Part shown: in pieces, positions 21,145 to 32,191 of the stretch | Position numbering within the stretch: position 1 is the first letter of the stretch | Layout of the letters: every line of letters starts with the position of its first letter | Source: Macrothele yani | Taxonomy: Eukaryota > Arthropoda > Arachnida > Araneae > Macrothelidae | DNA: 64,000 bases | Reading direction: 5' to 3' | NCBI GenBank assembly: GCA_039090855.1 | Contig: CM077005.1 | Location: forward strand, 73,032,607 to 73,096,606 | Translations under genes and position numbers: made by a program | Notes under the pieces: generated by a model | What the model was told of the DNA's origin: nothing | Database searches by the model: none | The model's input: only the letters and a program-made list of their open reading frames with translations

Positions 21145-22130
21145 TATTCATCTACATGCTTTGTTTAGAAATAAGTTTATTGAATACGTCCCCTTAATTT
21201 CCTGGAAAATCGCCCAGTTTTAAGCTAACTGAATATAGGGATTAAGGGAAAGTTCTTTTTTAAAAGTAGGAAAAACGGGCTTTCCGCTCTCTTGCTTTAT
21301 TTAAAGTCACAATGCCTTTTATAAAATGGCCAAATTCTTGCCTAACATATGCACATCGTGAAGCAGCAGCTCTGAAGAAAAAACATTAAAATAAAAAAGG
21401 AAAATAGAAAGAGGAAGTGGAATTTCTAAAAAAAAAAAAATAACAAGAACTGCAGATGTTTTCACTGTTATCAACGAAACTATTGCTCCCATTTAATTTG
21501 TGTCTTTTTTTCGCGAAACAAAGGGAAGACGCTGATCCATTAAAAGTTTAATTTCAACCATTTCAATGCGCTGAAGTTTAGTCGTTTTAATTTCATCTCT
21601 TTACCATTTTGTTTTCCTACTCATTAACCTGGTTTCCTTTCTCTCGTTTTTTCCCCTTTGTAGATTGTGATCTTTTGTTAAAGAGGGAAATGGAGGGGGA
21701 ATAGAACGGGTGAGTCAGAAGATACAAGGCATTGTAACTACGGTTTGTTTAAACAAAGGACTACAGATCCGGAATTTTAAATGCGCTTATCGTTGTTCTG
21801 GATATGTGAGGAGTATAAAATATTTATAGATTCCTGCCTGCTGGTGTTTGTATGAATAGTGAAGCTCCATGGCTTAAGCACCGGCACCGTCGTTCGTGTA
21901 TAGATGATGAAATGTCAGTCAAATGGAAGTGCAACAGCAAGTGATCGAATTCTTTGGTGGCGGCTATTCCAAGGAAACTAAAAAATAAGTCGAACAACTA
22001 AAATCAAAATGACGATGGTCCGATGAACCAGTAACTGTTTTCCAGGTAACGTCCTTTATTTCGCATCTGCAAAATCCCCCCGAAAAGAGAAGTTCCAAAT
22101 TATCTTTTATTTATGATACCTGGGTTCATC
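21145..22130. other. No gene seen
   Basis: AT-rich spacer with homopolymer runs (for example poly-A near 21430). No recognisable coding or repeat structure. Confidence 0.5.
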
Positions 22131-22139
22131 AGAATAATT

Positions 22140-23230
22140 GAAACACTTACTGTGTGTGGAGAACCTTTTAGTAAAAAGCTGTAGGTCGACCTTGGGCTTT
22201 AAGAACAGACGTACTTAGACTTGGAATAGACAAATACAAGTCATGCACTTGTGGCAATGTAATGTGGGACAATTATTTCTGTAAAACGCTTTTCCAACGG
22301 TGCTTTTGGTTTTAGAGATAGGAAGTGGAATCTGACTTACTCTCCAGATATTCCCAGAAATATTCAATAGAATTTAGATCTGGAGATTGAGGTGGCCAAG
22401 GTGGCCAAGGTGGCTGCTGTTCATCATCCTCATGCTGTGTGAACCACAACGTAACACGTTTCGCACAAATGCACGAGTGCATTATTTGCTTGAAACCAGG
22501 GAAAGTCGTTAGGGAACAATGCCTGAAACATTAGGTGCATGTGGTCTCCTGGAATTGATACGTACGTTGCAGATGTGACACGACGCTGCAGAATAACCAA
22601 TGACCCTAAAGCAAGCCATAAAGTGGCACCTCATAGCATCCGGGATCCACGTTCATGTTTCATAGTTGGCGCCAAAAATTCGGTGATACGCTTCTTCCGG
22701 TTTTCGCCAGACGTACGCTCTGTCTTTGGTGGGAAATAATATGACGCGCGATTCGTCAGGCCAGATAACATGCTGTCCGTCTTTAACATTCTAGTTTTTA
22801 TGTGTTTTTCACCATCTTCCACGTTTTGTTTTTGCATTGATGTTGGCAATCCGAGGTTTGTGGATTACAGCATGCCCCAAAATACTGGTACGATGGATAG
22901 ATCCCGACGAACTGTTACGATGAAAAAGCGATCATTCCAACTAGTGTTCAACTCTGCAGCTATTTACGTTGCCGTGGTGTTGCGCTTCCATTAAAGAATC
23001 CGTGCCAACGTTCGCCTATTCCTATCTGACATCTTCGTATGGATTCCACCTTTGGAGACGTCTCCTTGTCCTTTTTGTTAGGTAGTCATAATCTTCGAGA
23101 CAGTTTCTCGACTTACACCTACTATTTCTGCCATTCTAATTACTGAAGTTCCTGCAAGACGCGCACCAATGATCATGCCTTTTTTACGCTTTCCAACCGT
23201 AGGTTGAAGAAGCGTATATGCTCCAGCTTT
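22140..23230 (-). pseudogene. Tc1-like transposase remnant
   Basis: The minus-strand N-terminus near 23085-23200 reads GKRKKGMIIGARLAGTS followed by IVGVSRETVSK, a Tc1 helix-turn-helix. Around 22690-22760 there is a PDESRVILFPTKDRAYVW block in a second frame, with the first catalytic Asp. Near 22340-22400 a broken SPDLNSIEYFWEYL block holds the Glu region. A short duplication GGTGGCCAAGGTGGCCAAGG sits at about 22390. The N-terminal end abuts the 147-bp satellite at 23266. No inverted ends were identified with confidence. Confidence 0.75.
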
Positions 23231-23265
23231 GTCCGTCCGTCTGCACGATAACTGGCGTTGAAACG

Positions 23266-24440
23266 GTTCGATTTCGATCAAATTTTAGTATGTGGTAGGG
23301 GACCACCTGGGGACAAACCTTTTTAAAAATGGACGCAATGAGGTCAAAGGTCAGGACATAGGAGCGGTATCCATCCCATTGCCCTTATGCGTCATAACTT
23401 GCATAAAAAATAGTTCGATTTCGATGAAAGTTTAGTATGCGGTAAGGGGACTACCTCGGGACGAACCCTGTTGAAAATGGGTGAAATGGAGTCAAAGGTC
23501 AGGACATAGGAGCAGGATCCATCCCATTGCCCTTATGCGTCATAACTTGCATAAAAAATAGTTCGATTTCGATGAAAGTTTAGTATGCGGTAAGGGACTA
23601 CCTCGGGACGAACCCTGTTGAAAATGGGTGAAATGGAGTCAAAGGTCAGGACATAGGAGCAGAATCCATTCCATTGCCCTTATGCGTCATAACTTATGTA
23701 AAAATGCTTCTATTGCGACAAAACTTTAGTGTGTTGCCTTGGAGGTATACTGAACTAATTCTGTTTAATATAATCGCAATGGGGTCAAAGGTCGGGGCAC
23801 AGAAGCGAGATTTATTCCACAGCCATTATCTTCATAACTTGACTAAAAATTATTCTATTGCGACAAAACTTTAGTATTAGTAGTCTATACATACATATAT
23901 CTGAACAATAAAATACGTGAGAGATAGGCAATGTACAGATTAGGACAAAGTCCTCTATAGTACTGTCACACACGTTGTGGTATACGAGCTTAGAAAAGAC
24001 AAGTTGACTTCGATGACAATGGTATATTTATATCTAAACCTAAGAATATTTTTACGTGTACAATATATTTACATTTAAATGTTGAAAGCTCATGTAAGTT
24101 ATATCCAATAAAAATAATCAATGAGGTATATGGAGCAACACATATTGCGCTCACCTTACTCCGGCTTCAGTCCCTCTATTTTGCAATCAATCATGCTACT
24201 TGTCCGGTGTCTACTGTTGCACCACATTATTAAAAGTATTTCCACGTTCAAAATTCAACATTTGTACAATATATTAGGACTTTGTCCTAATATACAAAAC
24301 TTCAGTATGTTGTTCCGGAGGTAGACTGAACCAATTCTGTTTAATATCATCGAAATGGGGTTAAAGATCAGGACACAGGAGCGAGATTTATTCCACAGAT
24401 ATTATCGTCATAACTTGAGTAATGATTTCTGGTATGTTGG
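23266..24440. repeat. Diverging satellite with ~147-bp period, split by 400 bp
   Basis: Units start at about 23266, 23413, 23561 and 23706 with landmarks GTTCGATTTCGAT, GGTCAAAGGTCAGGACA and TTATGCGTCATAACTTG. Periods are 147, 148 and 145 bp. Units 2 and 3 are nearly identical; later ones diverge. The array stops near 23880, and a related unit (GGGGTTAAAGATCAGGACACAG) resumes at about 24295-24430, so 23880-24290 is probably an insertion or a rearranged segment. Confidence 0.85.
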
Positions 24441-24998
24441 AAAACGTATCATTATCAATGCATTGCATGATTTTACTAACTTTTTCTGTTGAGGAGTAAA
24501 TCTGGCAACGTCACAACTGCTCCATAACTGCTACTTCACATTCGACTGTGACACTGTTACAAGATATCCCACTTCGTATTGCACCCCTTTATACACCTTA
24601 CATAGCAGGTAACGTCGTCCCTGTGATTTGCTTCAGCACATTACGTGTATTCCCGTCACAATCTGTGTTTGCATTATTTTGATAAACCCTTGTAACTAGC
24701 ACATTATCAGCAACCTTTAATATCAAATTCCGTACATTCCAGATATCGAGAAAATCACTGATAAACAATAGAAAGGACTGGCCTATTTTTTAAAATTTTC
24801 ACCTATAGTTTCTCAATAAATTTCGGTGATTACTCTCATAACTCGTAAAAAGAAAGTTAGTGAAAAGTGCCGTAACGTGCACGACTTAGTCAAATACATG
24901 TGCAGACATGTCTGTAACCATCCCGAATCTTTGAAAAGGTGTATGGCACAGAGATCGTGTCGGGGCAGCAGATGCAGGTGTAGTAAACAGCGCATATT

Positions 24999-25250
24999 AA
25001 ATGCTACTGACAGAGCGAGCCGTTGCCCTGTTGAATCACCCACCGTATTCGCCAGTACTGGCACCGGCTGAATACTTCTTGTTTCTCCGACTGAAGTTAG
25101 TACTGAATGAAAACAAATTTGCGGACCTCTCGGACTTTCAAGCGGACTTAATGATACAAATGGTGACAATAAGAAAAGAGAATTTTACCATAGCTTACTG
25201 TAGTTGTATGAACGATCCCCGAAATTTATTATATTCAGCGGGCCAGTAAA
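24999..25250 (+). pseudogene. Mariner transposase C-terminal fragment
   Basis: Plus strand. The frame contains LLNHPPYSPVLAPAEYFLF, the block carrying the third acidic residue in mariner transposases (here Glu where Asp is usual), followed by KFADLSDFQ and a degenerate C-terminus. Nothing recognisable precedes it, so this is a 5'-truncated relic. The upstream 24440-24999 shows no feature I can support. Confidence 0.7.
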
Positions 25251-25408
25251 GAAGGTTTTCTTAAATATTACCTGTTGTTCATTTCTACTGTTCACTCACC
25301 TGACTTTATTGACACAGTTTGCAAAATAATGCTGTAAATATATTGTTTTAACATTGGCAGCATGTTAAACAACATAGAATTCTCAGTAGCAGAACAGAGA
25401 AATTACTA

Positions 25409-25690
25409 CACTGGTGTCCAAACTTAACGTGATAAATATAAAATCAAGAATAGCAAAAAACCCACACGACAGAGTTTAATGGCAGTTGATACGAACATGC
25501 TGAACATACACTACGTTAGCTTTGCATTAGGAACACCTATCTAATAACGCGTTAGTCCACTCTTCTGTGCAGTCATGGCTTGAAGATTCCTAGGAAAAGG
25601 ATCTACAATGTGTCGAACATCCTTCACCATGACCCATGTCCGCTGCGGCAGCTCACGCTCATTCTGTGATGAAGGATCAGCAGGTCTCAC
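25409..25690 (-). mobile_element. Tc1-like 3' fragment
   Basis: Begins at a TA (25407-25408) with CACTGGTGTCCAAACTTAAC, a plausible terminal repeat. It then carries, on the minus strand, the C-terminal end of a Tc1-type transposase (LPQRTW, then IVDPFPRNLQAMTAQKSGL and a TRY end near 25545). It is cut off on the right by the tRNA-bearing LTR at about 25690. Confidence 0.6.
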
Positions 25691-25844
25691 ACTTTGTGAA
25701 AACACAAGTTTGTCGGCTACGAACATCGAATCCGTGTCCCCTCACTCCGGAGTAAGTCGTTCTCCCAACTGAGCTACGCGGACAGAATGTCTCTCTGCAG
25801 ATTTGTCGTCTTGACACATGTTTTCACCTATGTAGTACGTCACA
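25690..25844 (-). repeat. Probable solo LTR of the tRNA-LTR (TRIM-like) group
   Basis: Minus strand: starts TGTGACGTAC at 25844, and 61 bp later holds a tRNA-like unit (25712-25783) with acceptor stem GTCCGCG and A box TAGCTCAGTTGG; the B box is degraded (GGATTCGATG). Start sequence and spacing equal those of the full elements at 12.2, 7.2 and 56 kb. No second LTR, primer-binding site or clear target duplication was found, so the far end is approximate. Confidence 0.55.
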
Positions 25845-26315
25845 ACTGTTAGAAACACAAGGAAAGGTACGGCACGCTTCGCAGTAGTTGAAAAGTAAAA
25901 GTCCACACGAGAGAGGAGGAGAAATAATTGTTTTGAAATTCTCGTTGCATCAAGTGCGTGGTTCATCACGTGAATTCTCACACGTTTAGTGGCAACCAAA
26001 CCGAAGTGAAGTTGTTCTTCATCAGCTGCAATAATGCAAGCTTTAAAGAAAAGAAAACATATCCTCAATATGTTCTGTGTATAGTGCTCATATTATGGTA
26101 TTTTATTAAATAGTTGTTTTCTCACAAAAGGATACCATTATTCAAGGTAATGCATGCAATAATTTTTCTTTTCCGAAGTCGGCGATTGGGGCATTGCGCT
26201 CCTTGTTTCCGAAAGGCATCAACGATAAAGTGTAGATAGATAAACATTATGTTTTATATATCACACATAGTTATCACAGAACAAATAACAACTCCTTTCT
26301 AGCATATCCCACAAA

Positions 26316-26535
26316 GCCGCCCCGGTGGCGCAGTGGTCTAAGGCGTTGGCCTCTGATCATTCGTCCGTAAGGGGTCCGGGTTCGAATCCCGGTCAGGCAT
26401 GGATGTTGTGTTTGTCTTGCGGCACTGGCTCTCTCCCTTGCCTGGAACCAGTGACCCTAAATTAGGGACGGGCGACTGCTTATAGCCCATTGAGTTGCTC
26501 ACGACGGTCGTTAAACCTCCAATTAAAAAAATCAA
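26316..26535 (+). mobile_element. tRNA-derived SINE, family A, with 12-bp target duplication
   Basis: Flanked by perfect 12-bp repeats ATATCCCACAAA (26304-26315 and 26536-26547). Head CCCCGGTGGCGCAGTGGTCT, B box GGTTCGAATCC, body GACTGCTTATAGCCCATTGA, A-rich 3' end. This is the best-defined copy of the family in the window and lies at the left edge of the Tc1 remnant that follows. Confidence 0.95.
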
Positions 26536-26549
26536 ATATCCCACAAATG

Positions 26550-27860
26550 TTCAACGAATTTGCCTGGACCCAAAACAGTCAGGGAAGTTTTGGGTCCAGG
26601 CGAATTTGTTGTAGTGTTCCTCCAATCACCAAGCCCGATGACACGGTGCTTTGTCTTTTTGAAAGATGGCACTATAGTCCTGGTAAAACCTTTTCAGATA
26701 TGGATTTAAATGGTCGGCTGACCCTGTAGCGTCCAGGGTTTGTGGGATTATAACCAATGGACCAAGGGCTTGACAGAAAAAGCTCGCTAGACCAGAATAC
26801 CACCACCACCGCCTTATTGATCTCCAACTGTGCAACCAGGTAATAGGGCTTCATGCTGTTTATCCCATATGAGAACCCGGCCATCAGCATGGTGCAGCGG
26901 AAAACGGGAATCATCACTCTAGACAACATTCTTCCATCTGTCAAGGGTCCATTGCCGACGTTCCATGGCCAACCGAGGCCTTGTTTGCGGTGACTGGGTG
27001 TCATCATGGGTACCCTCATTGGTCTGCGGCTGTGGAACCCCAGGCGAATCAAGGTACGGGGCGCATGATGTAGGTGGAAATAGGTAGAACTGCATCATGA
27101 ACTACGGTAGAACTGGTGGAAATACGGTAAACTCTCATGCTATTTAAAAGGCTGTGAATGAGATTTTGGGATAATAAAAGGTAGAACTGCATCATGAATA
27201 GGTAGAACTGCATCATGAATAGGTGGAAATAGGTAGACCTGCATCATGAATAGGTGGAAATAGGTAGAACTATAAATAGGTAGAACTGGAAATTGGTATT
27301 TATAATACAGTAGGTAGAACTGGAAATAAGTATATATAATAGGTAGAACTGAAAATAGGTGTATATAATGGGTAGAACTGGAAGTAGGTACATGTGTATT
27401 CTACAATACCTATAATAGGTATTCTACCTATATAGGTATATAGGTAATATAACAGGTAGAGCTGGAAATAGGTATATATGGTAATAGGTAGAACTGCATC
27501 ATGAATTGGTGGAAACAGGTAGAACTGCATCATGAATAGGAAGAACTGAATTAAAACTACGGCGCATTCCTGTGGATATAGGTCGAACTGCATCACTGTT
27601 GTTCTGGTGAATGAGGTGATGGCTGTTGCATGTCTTTGCTGAGATACCAGTCTTGACACCCTACGCTCACCTCTAAGATCAACCGCGTGTGGCTGACCAA
27701 TGTGATCCCCTCTGCCGGTTTTCTGTACATGGTTAATCCAGTCTCCGCACACCCTTGATACATTAGTACAGGAGCAGCCAACTAGTGCTGCTGTTTCCGG
27801 AAAACCGGCACCTGCCCTCTGAGCCACAACTATCTGGCTGCGGTCAAACTGCCTCACGTC
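26550..27860 (-). mobile_element. Tc1-like remnant carrying an internal simple-repeat expansion
   Basis: Minus strand. The N-terminal helix-turn-helix is at 27590-27857 (AALVGCSCTNVSRVCGDWI, RGERRVSRLVSQQRHAT). The catalytic part is at 26672-27052, with WSDDSRFPLHHADG in one frame. The two are separated by about 530 bp of GGTAGAACTG-based repeats. The C-terminal Glu region is not readable; instead 26552-26611 forms a hairpin with 25-bp arms. No terminal repeats were identified. Confidence 0.75.
27070..27600. repeat. Irregular minisatellite based on GGTAGAACTG
   Basis: More than a dozen copies of AGGTAGAACTG alternate with CATCATGAATAGGTGGAAAT and with A/T-rich GGAAATAGGTATATATAAT units of changing length. 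The likely seed is the transposase codons at about 27572-27597 (TGGATATAGGTCGAACTGCA), which keep a non-expanded version. Confidence 0.9.
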
Positions 27861-28022
27861 GCCACGTTTTCAAATTATCGGCAAACGTTTACTGATTACG
27901 TACAGAGGATAGATGTGCGCGATTTACAGTTGTTGCACGTGACGTTGATATCGCGTGGAACTTCTTTATCGCTCTCAATATGTAAAACGAGGGTGCTCCT
28001 AACGCAAAGCTAAGTCAGTATA

Positions 28023-29255
28023 CACTATATCGATAAAAGTCACCGGACACCCCTTCAAAATCAAATGAACGGATCCGCTGCGTTGGTAAGATGCGCGGTA
28101 CAGCTGCAAACGGTATAAAAACAAGCCTGCAGCTGACCGCAATCATATCACTCTGGGAGGTTGAGTGAAATTATCGTGGCGGGAGAGAACTGACTTTAAA
28201 AAAGGAAAGATTGTTGGGTGTTATATTAGTGGGCTGTCCATAAGAGAAACCGAGAAGCGTTTAAACACGCCCAAGCCAACTGTTGTTGATGTACTAAATA
28301 TTTGAAATACACATGGAGTGCCTGAAGCAGCAAAACCACAGAAAAAAATCAGCGATAGAGGACGTCGAATACTCAGGAGAGTCGTTACAGCTAATCCACG
28401 GAGTACTTACTGCACAAGACCTCAGTGTATAGGTGTAAAAATGCTGAATCCTCGCTATGTACTCGTATCATTCGCACAGAACTTCATTCTATGGGTTACC
28501 GTTGTCGTGCGGCTGTCCATAAGCCTTTCATCTTCACTCGGAATGTTACTCGTCGTTTAGCATGGTGTTAACAACATTTATCGTGGACGGTATATCAATG
28601 GAAACGGGTCCTATGGACTGATGAATCCAGATACTTGATCCATCAGTCTGATGGCCGTGTGTGGGTATGGTGGCAGCCGGGGGAACGCTACGTACGACAG
28701 TGTACTGTTCCTACGGTCACGTGTGGAGTTGGCAGTGTACTCGTGTGGGGTTGTTTTTCGTGGTATAATCCCGGCCCATTGATTATCGTGGACAAACCTG
28801 TTAACGAGTACGTCTACCTTGATAGTCTGGGCATTTATGCCTTACCAACTCTGTGGCAATACTATGGAGCCAAGCCTTGCTGGTACCAGCAAGATAATGC
28901 ACCGAACCATAAAGCAAGGACTGTTATGGCGTTGTTTGACGATAATTCCGTATCGTGTGTGAAGTGGACAGCACAGAGCCATGATCTTAATCCCATAGAG
29001 CACCTCTGGCATGAATTAGAGCACCGCATAAGAAGTTTGAAATCAAGGCCTACTACCAAGCAACAGTTAGCGGAAGCATTATGTACTGAATGGAAGCACA
29101 TACCTATCGCTGTGTTCCAAAACCTTGTCAAAAGCATGTCTCGAAGGGTCAATGCATGCATTAAGGCCAAAGTTGGAACGACACTGTACTAATGTATGTC
29201 AATAAATGATTTGTGTTTCTCTTCTAGATGTCCGGTGACTTTTGTCAATATAGTG
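28023..29255 (+). mobile_element. Tc1-like transposon with both ends
   Basis: The left end CACTATATCGATAAAAGTCA and the right end (minus strand) CACTATATTGACAAAAGTCA continue as CCGGACAcC/tC. TA flanks are at 28021-28022 and 29256-29257. Length 1233 bp. The two ends differ at two positions over the first 20. Confidence 0.92.
28175..29192 (+). pseudogene. Tc1-like transposase with frame damage
   Basis: The helix-turn-helix DFKKGKIVGCYISGLSIRET is near 28190-28250. Downstream, one frame is open from 28572 to the stop at 29190-29192. It contains WTDESRYLIHQSDG (first Asp, 28617 on), GSVLVWGCFSWYNPGPL, WYQQDNAPNH (second Asp) and SHDLNPIEHLWHELE (Glu). The same frame holds a TAA at 28569-28571 just upstream, and the N-terminal third has a further stop and a frame change. 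The end GTTLY matches the family terminus. Confidence 0.88.
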
Positions 29256-29589
29256 TATATTGATAATGCAACAATACATAATACAAAAGGAATGACATCA
29301 CCGAATGTGGAGCAAATTTGGGCATGTCAGCATGATAGTCCAACAGTGCTGAAGCAAGTGGCGCGGAATTTGAGGGATTAATAACCCAGGCAGCACATTT
29401 ACATTGGCCCTACGTAAAACACAAAACGTTGGCAAAACGTTTGGATACTACAATGGGCCTCCCTCCATAAGTCTCGGCGGCCACTTACCAGCTTCCGGTA
29501 GGCTCAGTGAAGTAGCCAACGTTGATCCAACGTAAGGATGAACGTTTATATATCATTGCGCAAGCATTAAACTGATGTTTCGTACAACA

Positions 29590-30230
29590 TAAAGTCATCA
29601 ATCCTTCAACACTGAGCCACTCTTACAACATTGAACCATCTTACAACAATAAGCCATCGCTCATATAACATTGTGCCACTGTCGCAACGACGAGCCGACG
29701 TCTTTATAACATTGAGTCAGCGTATAACACACCGTTAAACCATCATTTGGACAACATTGTTCCAAATTTTTTACATCACGATAATGGAACTTACACCTGA
29801 GTAAACATGAAATATTTAATCCATATTGAATGGTGTAACATTCAATATGGATTAAATAATATAAACATACTACGACTAAGTGCCGAGCTTTCACACTCCG
29901 AACGGGAAGCTTTCTCAAGGCCAGTGAACGAGCTCCAATATTTCAAATTATCGTTGGTCTCGAAATTATTCTTGTGTTCACTGGCCTTGAGAAAGCCTCC
30001 CGTTCGGAGCGTGAAAGCTCGGCACTTAGTCGTTGTATGTTTATAAATTGCTACACCATTCAATACGGATTAAATATTTCATGTTGTATAATCTTTTACA
30101 TCATTAAGACATAACTCCCACAACGTGGAGCCACTGTTACAACGTTAAGCCATGAGTTTCACGACGTTGTGCCAATGTATTACACAACAATAAGCCATCA
30201 CTCCTATAACAATGAGCCAACTTTTTTAAT
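29590..30230. repeat. Degenerate ACAACATTGAGCCA-type short repeats
   Basis: About ten diverged copies of a 25-30-bp unit (consensus near TATAACATTGAGCCACTC) occur at 29600-29760 and again at 30110-30225. The foldback at 29805-30084 separates the two halves. TTTTACATCA occurs on both sides of the foldback. Confidence 0.6.
29805..30084. repeat. 280-bp foldback (long imperfect palindrome)
   Basis: Outer arms 29805-29836 and 30052-30084 (ACATGAAATATTTAATCC and its complement) and inner arms 29863-29929 and 29976-30042 (67 bp, a few mismatches) surround a 46-bp centre. The left half contains a smaller perfect hairpin (TTTAATCCATATTGAATG with its complement, 29815-29856) absent from the right half. 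No coding capacity. It could be a MITE/foldback element or an inverted duplication. Confidence 0.85.
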
Positions 30231-30957
30231 GCAAGAATAGTGCGTGTCCAGTGTTCTCAGCAGCTTTGTATGTCACATCCTTTATGTTTGTAGCTCTACA
30301 TTTTTACGTGCAAGTGTCGCAATATAGTCCTTGCCCCATACTATATATGTTCCAGTGCATGAATGAAAACGCGTGATTGCATAAAAACAGGTGAGCCGGA
30401 AGTTAGTTATGTACATTTTACATAAATGTTTACTTCTATGTATGTACAGCAAGAAATTTCACACATTCTTGTGCACACGGATGTACCAATTTTTTTAAGG
30501 ATGCACTTGGAGCTGGTATTTTGCTACGTAGCATACTGCGATGATTGCAAATATGGTAAAACCATGCTATAGCAAATTATGTTTATAACAATTCCTTGAC
30601 TACTTACCATTCATTTTTCTGGTAAAAAAAACACTTTTGGAAATAATTATCAGCTGGTTATAAGGAAACCTTAATATAACAAAGCATAATTCACACCCAC
30701 ACTTACACTAAATTGATGTACAGGTTTTTCTGTACTTTCAAGCATTTTAAAGTACCGAAAAAAGGGGAAAAGTAATGGATTTCGTTCATGCAGTTTGTAA
30801 GCCTACCTTCCTCCCTCTTTATTCTTTTGCTTCAGAGTCTAAAAATCAAAGGACGGGAAGTCTAATGTGGAACTTTAAACAAAAGCATAGCTAAATATGA
30901 TATACTTCAATGGTACAATAATAATAGTGTTAATGCTACATTAACACTGTTATTATA
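30231..30957. other. No gene seen
   Basis: AT-rich spacer. A short hairpin AATAGTGTTAATG...CATTAACACTGTTATT precedes the Tc1 at 30925-30955. Confidence 0.45.
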
Positions 30958-30989
30958 CACTGAAGAGCAATTGAATTATAGATACCTGT

Positions 30990-32078
30990 CTAGTAACGTG
31001 TAGCACCACCTTTCGGCCTGATGATGGCAGCGATTCGTCTCCGCATGGACTCGACAAGACACCGGAAACGTTGGGAAGCCATACGGATCCACGACCTCGG
31101 AACAAGCTCCCACAGTTCACGAAGGTTTGATGGAGGGGGGTCAGAGCCTCGAACATCTCTCTCGATGGCATCCCAGATGTGCTCTATGTGATTGAGGTCA
31201 GGTGAATTAACTGGCCAAGGAAGCGAGGTCACGTCGGTGAAGTGTTCATCCAACCATTCGGGTACAATTCGGGAGAGACGGCACGGTGCATTGTCTTGTT
31301 GCAGATTGAGGTCCCCAGTGGGATGTTGAAGACGCACAAACGGGAGCAAATGGTTATCCAGGATATCCCGGTAACATTGACCTGGGAGGCACGATGTCAC
31401 ACGTACCAGGGGCCCCATTTCAGTCCACGTAAACAGTCCCCAGACGAGAATGCCACCCCCACCAGCTTAAAGAGTATCCTACAGGTGAGAAAGATCCATC
31501 GCTTCATGTGGTTTGCGCCGTACTCGTATCCTGCTCATCAGTCCAGGAAAAATATTTCCACATGTCTATGGTTCAGTGGCGATGTTCCCGCGCCCGTGCT
31601 AATCTTTGCACCCTGTGATGTGCGGTCAGCAGCGGTACCCTCGTGGGGCGATGGTTTCTGTACCCCATAGCGAGGAGATGGTTCAGGATGGTGTGGCTGC
31701 GTACACGTTTTTGTGGACCAGCGTTAAATTGCCGGGTGATTTCTTGCACTGTGGCCCATCTATCCGCTGTTACAATGCGAACTAGCCGAGGATGACCCTG
31801 CTCATCCACACGCTGTTGTCCACGGTAGTTGGCCCTTGCAGGGTTGGTTTTACCAGATTCGATGTACTCACGGTGCACCCGTGATACAGTGCCTGCACGA
31901 CTTCCGAGATGGGGTGACCCATTCGTGTGGGCCCGAAAATTTGCCCACGATTAAATGCGCTTATATCCTTCGTCTTATCCATTCGTGTGGGCCCGAAAAT
32001 TTGCCCACGATTAAATACGCTTATGTCCTTCGTCTTACCCATACTGCGTCCGAATCTTACTGATTCCCGTCGCATCAC
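30990..32078 (-). pseudogene. Tc1-like transposase with an in-frame 20-residue duplication
   Basis: The N-terminal frame (31782-32078) starts MRRESVRFGRS and repeats a 20-residue segment (KTKDIS.FNRGQIFGPTRM) through a 60-bp tandem duplication, just before the helix-turn-helix. The second frame (31573-31878) gives RIVTADRWATVQEITRQFNAG. The third (30990-31418) carries LNLQQDNAPCRLS (second Asp), SPDLNHIEHIWDAIE (Glu) and ends KGGATRY. The first Asp region near 31500 is frameshifted. Inactive, but the C-terminal 142 codons are open. Confidence 0.9.
31919..32038. repeat. 60-bp tandem duplication in transposase
   Basis: 31919-31978 and 31979-32038 (CATTCGTGTGGGCCCGAAAA...) differ at only a few positions. 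Being 60 bp, it preserves the reading frame. Confidence 0.95.
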
Positions 32079-32191
32079 TCCTTATATTGTCGGATCGCTG
32101 CATACGTCATGCCGTTTCCGTTTACAGGGCCACCTACAGCGCCAAATTTGCATAACGCCAGCTGTCTCTAATTCAATTGCTCTTCAGTGTA

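Larger units (their letters stand above)
30958..32189 (-). mobile_element. Tc1-like transposon with both ends
   Basis: Left end CACTGAAGAGCAATTGAATT at 30958 and right end, minus strand, CACTGAAGAGCAATTGAATT at 32189 match exactly over 20 bp. TA flanks are at 30956-30957 and 32190-32191. Length 1232 bp. Confidence 0.95.

Noticed and set aside
24505..24520. Another tRNA-bearing LTR start (TGTGACGTTG on the minus strand)
   Set aside because: No tRNA-like unit follows at the expected 60 bp and there is no second LTR; the match is short enough to be chance.
26320..26400. A functional tRNA gene with good A and B boxes
   Set aside because: It is the head of a SINE with 12-bp target duplications, a tRNA-unrelated body and many diverged relatives in the window.
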